Assembly: GCA_946222495.1 (NCBI GenBank)
Contig: CAMICF010000102.1
Coordinates: 1 to 9,972, forward strand
Source: an uncultured Janibacter sp.
GTDB taxonomy: Bacteria > Actinomycetota > Actinomycetes > Actinomycetales > Dermatophilaceae
Reading direction: 5' to 3'
DNA: 9,972 nt
A model generated the notes under the pieces. That model saw nothing but the letters and a program-made list of their open reading frames with translations. It was not told where the DNA came from and searched no databases. The position numbers and the translations under genes are program-made. Positions 6,809 through 9,972 of this stretch are shown piece by piece (the stretch's first letter is position 1; the number at the start of each line of letters is the position of its first letter).

Positions 6809-8401
6809 TTGCGGTCACGATCGCGACGCTGGAGCCTCGCGGCCCAGTTCCTCGTCTGGCAGCTCGTGGCGCTGCTCCTCGTCCTCCTCGTCGTCGCCGC
6901 GATCACCATCCAGCAGTCGACGGAGGACTTCCGGTCCTCGCGGCAGGTGCGGATGCTGGCCGTGGCGGAGTCCCTCTCCGCGACCCCCGTCGTCCGCTCC
7001 GAGCTCGACGGCGGCAACCGCCGGGCCCTCGAGGGGCAGATCACGCGGGCCGCGAGCCTCTCCGGTGCGCAGCGGATCAGGCTCGTGGGCACGGACGGCA
7101 GGGTGACCGCGTCGACGGACGCCTCCGAGGTGGGCACGAGGGCCACCGTCGGGCGTCCGGTGGGCGACGGGCGCTCGTGGTCGGGTGACCTCGAGGACGA
7201 CGGCCAGACGGCCGTGGGCGCGCAGGCCCCCGTCCTCGACGACGACGGTGAGGTCCTCGGGCTCGCTCTCGTGGTGGAGGACTACCCGCCGTGGACCACG
7301 CGCCTGACCCAGGCCGCACCCGACCTCCTCCTCTTCCTCGGGGCCGCGGCGGCCCTCGGTGTGGCCGGTGCGTGGAGTCTCTCCCGCCTGATCCGCCGGC
7401 AGACCCGGGGCCTGGAGCCCTCGGACATCGCCCGCCTCGCCGACCACCAGGAGGCGCTGCTCACCGGCATCCACGAGGGGGTCGTCGGGGTGGGTGCGAC
7501 CGGTGAGCTCACCCTGGTCAACACCTCGGCCCAGGAGCTGCTCGGGCTCTCGGACGAGGACGTCGGGCGCCCGGTGACCGACCTCAGCCTGCACCCGGGG
7601 GTCGGTGCCTTCCTCGCGGAGGCCGGGGACAGCGACCCGACCCTCGTCGTCGTCGGCGACCGGACCCTCGTCATGACGCGGCGGCGGACCTTCTTCGACC
7701 ACCGACCCGTGGGCACGGTCTCCACCCTCGTCGACCGCAGCGACCTGCTCGCCCTCCAGAGCCAGGTGGCCGCCCAGGCAAGCATCACCGACGCCCTGCG
7801 CGCGCAGACGCACGAGTTCGACAACCGGCTGCACACGATCTCCGGGCTGGTCCAGCTCGGGGAGTTCGACGAGGTGGTGGCCCTCATCGCCGACGTCAAC
7901 CGACGCCGCGCCGAGATCAGCGAAGGGGTGACCCGTCACGTCGAGGACCCGCGGGTGGCCGCGCTCCTCATCGCGAAGGTGACCGCTGCCTCGGAGGTCG
8001 GCATCGACCTCTCCATCGAGCCGGAGTCGCACCTGCCCCGCCTCGACCCGTCCGTCTCCGCCGACGTCGTCACCGTCCTGGGCAACCTCGTCGACAACGC
8101 CCTGGACGCGACGCGGGCGCACGGGGGCCACGAGTCCTCGGTCCGTCTGGTCCTCGGTCCCGCAGGACCGGTCGTGCGGGTGGCCGACACCGGCGCCGGC
8201 ATCGACCCGGAGGACGTCGACCGCCTCTTCGAGCGGGGGTGGTCGACGAAGCCGTCCGGGGCGGCCGGCCGGGGGATCGGTCTCGCGCTCGTGCAGGCCA
8301 TATGCTCCCGGGGTGGCGGCGCCGTGACGGTCTTCAACGGTGACCACGGGGCCGTCTTCACGGCGTCCCTGGGCGCCGACGGAGCTGAGGAGGCGACATG
8401 A
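6809..8401 (+). CDS. CitA/DcuS-type sensor histidine kinase
   Basis: A 530-residue membrane sensor kinase. In order: a basic start; TM1 (about 12-34); an extracytoplasmic sensor domain (35-171); TM2 (about 172-193); a cytoplasmic PAS domain (about 205-300); the family's phosphoacceptor motif AQTHEFDNRLHTISGLVQLGE with His335; and the ATP-binding domain with N box GNLVDNALDA (N430), DTGAGID (D460) and GRGIGLAL (487-494). The H-box is diagnostic of the CitA/DcuS family, which senses di- and tricarboxylates. The expected R-x-x-S-H-P ligand motif after the sensor-domain DG is here RVTASTD, and the later R-x-K is GAQ, so the classical carboxylate-binding residues are missing. It starts at TTG and ends with a 4-base ATGA overlap into the regulator gene. 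Divergent pairing with tctCBA suggests it controls the transporter; C. glutamicum CitAB does this for tctCBA. Confidence 0.93.
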   Translation: MRSRSRRWSLAAQFLVWQLVALLLVLLVVAAITIQQSTEDFRSSRQVRMLAVAESLSATPVVRSELDGGNRRALEGQITRAASLSGAQRIRLVGTDGRVTASTDASEVGTRATVGRPVGDGRSWSGDLEDDGQTAVGAQAPVLDDDGEVLGLALVVEDYPPWTTRLTQAAPDLLLFLGAAAALGVAGAWSLSRLIRRQTRGLEPSDIARLADHQEALLTGIHEGVVGVGATGELTLVNTSAQELLGLSDEDVGRPVTDLSLHPGVGAFLAEAGDSDPTLVVVGDRTLVMTRRRTFFDHRPVGTVSTLVDRSDLLALQSQVAAQASITDALRAQTHEFDNRLHTISGLVQLGEFDEVVALIADVNRRRAEISEGVTRHVEDPRVAALLIAKVTAASEVGIDLSIEPESHLPRLDPSVSADVVTVLGNLVDNALDATRAHGGHESSVRLVLGPAGPVVRVADTGAGIDPEDVDRLFERGWSTKPSGAAGRGIGLALVQAICSRGGGAVTVFNGDHGAVFTASLGADGAEEAT

Positions 8402-9099
8402 GCGAGCCGGTTGACGTCGTCGTCGTCGACGACGACTTCCTCGTGGTCAAGGTGCACACCCGCTTCGTCGAGATGGTCGACGGCTTCCGGGTCGTCGCCA
8501 CGGCGGCGACGGGTCGTCAGGCGCTCGAGGCCGTGCGTGAGCACCAGCCGGACCTCGTGCTGCTCGACGTGCACCTGCCCGACATGACCGGCATCGAGGT
8601 GCTGCGTCACCTGCGGGCCGAGGGCAACGAGGTCGGGGTCCTCGTCGTGACCGCCGCCCGCGAGGTCGAGCAGGTCCGCGCCGCCCGCACCGGCGGGGCC
8701 GTCGGCTACCTCGTCAAGCCCTTCGGGCAGGGCGACCTCGCGGTCCGGCTCGAGGACTTCCGCAGCGAGCTGCGGCGCCTGGCGGAGACCGACCCGGAGA
8801 CCGCCGCGCAGGGCGACATCGACGCGATCTTCGGCGGGGGCAGGGGAGCGGCGGACGGAGCGGCGTCCGCGACCGCCGCCCTGCCCAAGGGGCTGAGCGC
8901 GGACACGGGCGAGCTCGTCATCGCCGCGGTCCGTGAGGCCGGCGAGGTCTCGGCCCAGGAGTGCGCCGACCTCGTCGGTCTCTCCCGGGTGACGGCCCGG
9001 CGCTACCTCGAGCACTACGTGACCGTCGGCACGCTCGAGGGGCGCCAGCAGTACGGACGCGTCGGTCGCCCCGAGCGGCGCTACCGGCCCGGCCGGTGA
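8398..9099 (+). CDS. CitB/DcuR-type response regulator
   Basis: A 233-residue two-domain regulator that partners the kinase it overlaps. The receiver domain (1 to about 120) has the acidic pocket D11/D12, phosphoacceptor D57 in LVLLDVHLPD, Thr85 and Lys107 in YLVKPF, so it should be fully phosphorylatable. A Gly/Ala-rich linker (about 140-165) leads to a C-terminal helix-turn-helix whose VSAQECADLVGLSRVTARRYLEHY segment (about 184-207) is typical of the CitB/DcuR family, followed by a wing-like RQQYGRVGRPERRYR. The ATG at 8398 follows GGAGG-like sequence in the kinase 3' end. Likely targets are the divergent tctC promoter and its own operon, through the direct repeats at 6726-6818. A hairpin terminator follows immediately. 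Confidence 0.94.
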   Translation: MSEPVDVVVVDDDFLVVKVHTRFVEMVDGFRVVATAATGRQALEAVREHQPDLVLLDVHLPDMTGIEVLRHLRAEGNEVGVLVVTAAREVEQVRAARTGGAVGYLVKPFGQGDLAVRLEDFRSELRRLAETDPETAAQGDIDAIFGGGRGAADGAASATAALPKGLSADTGELVIAAVREAGEVSAQECADLVGLSRVTARRYLEHYVTVGTLEGRQQYGRVGRPERRYRPGR

Positions 9100-9102
9100 C
9101 CA

Positions 9103-9131
9103 CGGACGAAGGGGGCGACCCCCTTCGTCCG
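9103..9131 (+). terminator. Perfect hairpin terminator after the response regulator
   Basis: cggacgaaggggg (9103-9115) pairs perfectly over 13 bp with cccccttcgtccg (9119-9131) around a 3-base loop (at least the innermost pair probably opens). It begins 4 bases after the regulator stop codon and isolates the kinase/regulator operon from leuA. It shares the 11-mer cccccttcgtc with the hairpin near 3251. Confidence 0.85.
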
Positions 9132-9168
9132 CATCGTGACCGGCGTCCTGGTCGGTCCGGGGCAGAGG

Positions 9169-9174
9169 TAAGGT
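9169..9174 (+). promoter_or_regulatory. Candidate -10 of the leuA leader transcript
   Basis: TAAGGT matches TAnnnT and lies 7 bases before the leader-peptide ATG at 9182, so the transcript could start on or next to that ATG. No good -35 is visible at 17-18 bp. The overlapping AGGTGA (9171-9176), 5 bases before the ATG, could instead be a Shine-Dalgarno of a transcript starting further upstream; the two readings exclude each other. Confidence 0.5.
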
Positions 9175-9181
9175 GACGAGC

Positions 9182-9223
9182 ATGCGGACGCACCTGCTCC
9201 TTCTCTGCCGCGGCGAGGCCTGA
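9182..9223 (+). CDS. Leucine leader peptide for leuA
   Basis: A 13-codon open frame, ATG at 9182 to TGA at 9221-9223, encoding MRTHLLLLCRGEA. Codons 5-8 are four consecutive leucines (CTG, CTC, CTT, CTC), including CTT, which the neighbouring genes use little. It ends 70 bases before the leuA start. A run of the pathway's end-product codons in a short ORF before the pathway's first gene is the hallmark of a leader peptide that measures charged tRNA-Leu through ribosome stalling. No independent function of the peptide is expected. Confidence 0.85.
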   Translation: MRTHLLLLCRGEA

Positions 9224-9286
9224 CAGACCGGCCACCTCGTCGCGGAGTTCGTGGTGCCGCCCCAGAGACCACTGACGTGACGAAGG
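9202..9286 (+). promoter_or_regulatory. leuA leader RNA with alternative folds (LEU-element-like)
   Basis: Three long pairings compete. Stem A: 9208-9220 with 9230-9245 (13 pairs including one G-U, with a 3-base bulge), immediately downstream of the Leu codons. Stem B: 9202-9214 with 9256-9268 (6 + 5 pairs around a 2x2 internal loop), using the last Leu codons. Stem C: 9235-9244 with 9276-9286 (10 pairs, one bulge), covering most of the leuA Shine-Dalgarno. A excludes both B and C, while B and C together form a pseudoknot. A small hairpin GTGGT/ACCAC (9251-9255/9268-9272) is also possible. A conserved pseudoknot upstream of leuA, the LEU element, has been predicted in Actinobacteria and matches this description. 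Ribosomes stalled on the Leu codons would block B and leave A free to form, exposing the ribosome binding site. Confidence 0.65.
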
Positions 9287-9287
9287 A
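9282..9287 (+). promoter_or_regulatory. leuA ribosome binding site, inside the predicted stem C
   Basis: GAAGGA sits 6 bases before the leuA ATG at 9294. It fixes the start and is largely paired in the pseudoknotted form of the leader. Confidence 0.75.
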
Positions 9288-9293
9288 CAACGC

Positions 9294-9972
9294 ATGATCC
9301 AGCCCCAGCAGCCCACCGACATGCCGGTGCGCAAGTACGTCCCCTTCCAGGACCAGATCCGGGTCGAGCTCCCGGACCGCACCTGGCCCGACCGGGTGAT
9401 GACCCGGGCCCCGCGCTGGTGCGCGGTCGACCTGCGCGACGGCAACCAGGCGCTCATCGACCCGATGGACGCGGACCGCAAGCTGCAGATGTTCCAGCTG
9501 CTCGTGAAGATGGGCTACAAGGAGATCGAGGTCGGTTTCCCGAGCGCGAGCGAGACCGACTACAACTTCTGCCGCGAGCTCATCGACGGCGGCCACATCC
9601 CCGACGACGTGACGATCCAGGTGCTGACCCAGTGCCGCGACCACCTCGTCGAGAAGACCTTCGACGCCATCGCCGGCAGCAAGCAGGCGATCGTCCACTT
9701 CTACAACTCGACGTCCGTCCTCCAGCGTCGCGTCGTCTTCAACTCCGACCAGGACGGCATCGTCGACATCGCGCTCCAGGGCGCGCGGCTGTGCAAGAAG
9801 CTCGAGGAGACCATCCCGGACACGGACGTCTACTACCAGTACTCGCCCGAGTCCTACACCGGCACCGAGCTCGACTTCGCTGCGCGCATCTGCAACGAGG
9901 TCATCGACATCATCGACCCGACGCCGGACCACAAGATGATCATCAACCTGCCGGCGACGGTCGAGATGGCCA
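9294..9972 (+). CDS. leuA: 2-isopropylmalate synthase (partial, 3' end beyond window)
   Basis: The first 226 codons of LeuA, the cytoplasmic enzyme that condenses acetyl-CoA with 2-oxoisovalerate in the first committed step of leucine synthesis. The N-terminal region (about 1-35) and the sequence pattern match the long actinobacterial form. The TIM-barrel start APRWCAVDLRDGNQAL carries the catalytic R48 and metal-binding D49, followed by GYKEIEVGFPSASETDY and later QYSPESYTGTELDF, a characteristic LeuA segment. The metal-binding HxH motif and the C-terminal leucine-binding regulatory domain lie beyond the window. The ATG at 9294 follows GAAGGA at 6 bases. Expression is probably controlled by the leader peptide and RNA switch just upstream. 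Confidence 0.96.
   Translation, partial: MIQPQQPTDMPVRKYVPFQDQIRVELPDRTWPDRVMTRAPRWCAVDLRDGNQALIDPMDADRKLQMFQLLVKMGYKEIEVGFPSASETDYNFCRELIDGGHIPDDVTIQVLTQCRDHLVEKTFDAIAGSKQAIVHFYNSTSVLQRRVVFNSDQDGIVDIALQGARLCKKLEETIPDTDVYYQYSPESYTGTELDFAARICNEVIDIIDPTPDHKMIINLPATVEMA

Noticed and set aside
5854..7188. 444-codon plus-strand frame over tctC and the kinase start
   Set aside because: It is antisense to a well-supported lipoprotein gene and shows only Arg/Gly/Asp-rich sequence.
6815..8347. 510-codon frame antisense to the sensor kinase
   Set aside because: It has shadow composition, while the plus strand carries all kinase boxes in order.
9221..9293. Rho-independent attenuator terminator before leuA
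   Set aside because: No GC-rich hairpin followed by a T-run is present; the pairings that involve the ribosome binding site favour translational control.

Overview
The window is ordinary chromosome of a high-GC Gram-positive bacterium. Codon use is strongly G/C-ended throughout, and Era and LeuA are of actinobacterial type. Gene content suggests Micrococcales, possibly an Intrasporangiaceae-like genus such as Janibacter; that placement is an inference. There are no tRNA or rRNA genes, CRISPR arrays, insertion sequences or phage genes. Nine complete protein genes, one predicted leader peptide and two partial genes (the era tail and the leuA head) fill almost all of it.

Layout, left to right. 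The last codons of era end at base 80. A plus-strand BetP-like BCCT osmolyte transporter (238-2082) and asd, aspartate-semialdehyde dehydrogenase (2168-3205), follow. Between them lies a perfect hairpin whose 3' half overlaps a promoter that appears to give a leaderless asd mRNA. A bidirectional hairpin terminator separates asd from a minus-strand operon, read right to left as tctC-tctB-tctA-usp (6705 down to 3277). This is a tripartite tricarboxylate transporter plus a universal stress protein, and every junction overlaps by 1 or 4 bases. Divergent from it are a CitA/DcuS-type sensor kinase (6809-8401) and its CitB/DcuR-type response regulator (8398-9099), also overlapping by 4 bases. Another hairpin terminator follows, then a leader region with a 13-residue peptide containing four consecutive Leu codons, then leuA (9294 to the window end).

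How the parts work together. The two-component system and the transporter operon share a 103-bp divergent control region with two pairs of direct repeats. The likely circuit is that the kinase senses an external carboxylate and the regulator switches on the transporter, as CitAB does for tctCBA in Corynebacterium glutamicum. The kinase's sensor domain lacks the Arg/His residues that bind citrate or C4-dicarboxylates in CitA and DcuS, so the ligand may differ. asd (aspartate-family amino acids) and leuA (leucine) are housekeeping biosynthetic genes.

The most interesting element is the leuA leader. Its RNA can form either a hairpin just downstream of the Leu codons or a pseudoknot that pairs away the leuA ribosome binding site. 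This fits a leucine-responsive translational switch of the type predicted as the LEU element in Actinobacteria. I found no wholly new multi-gene system.
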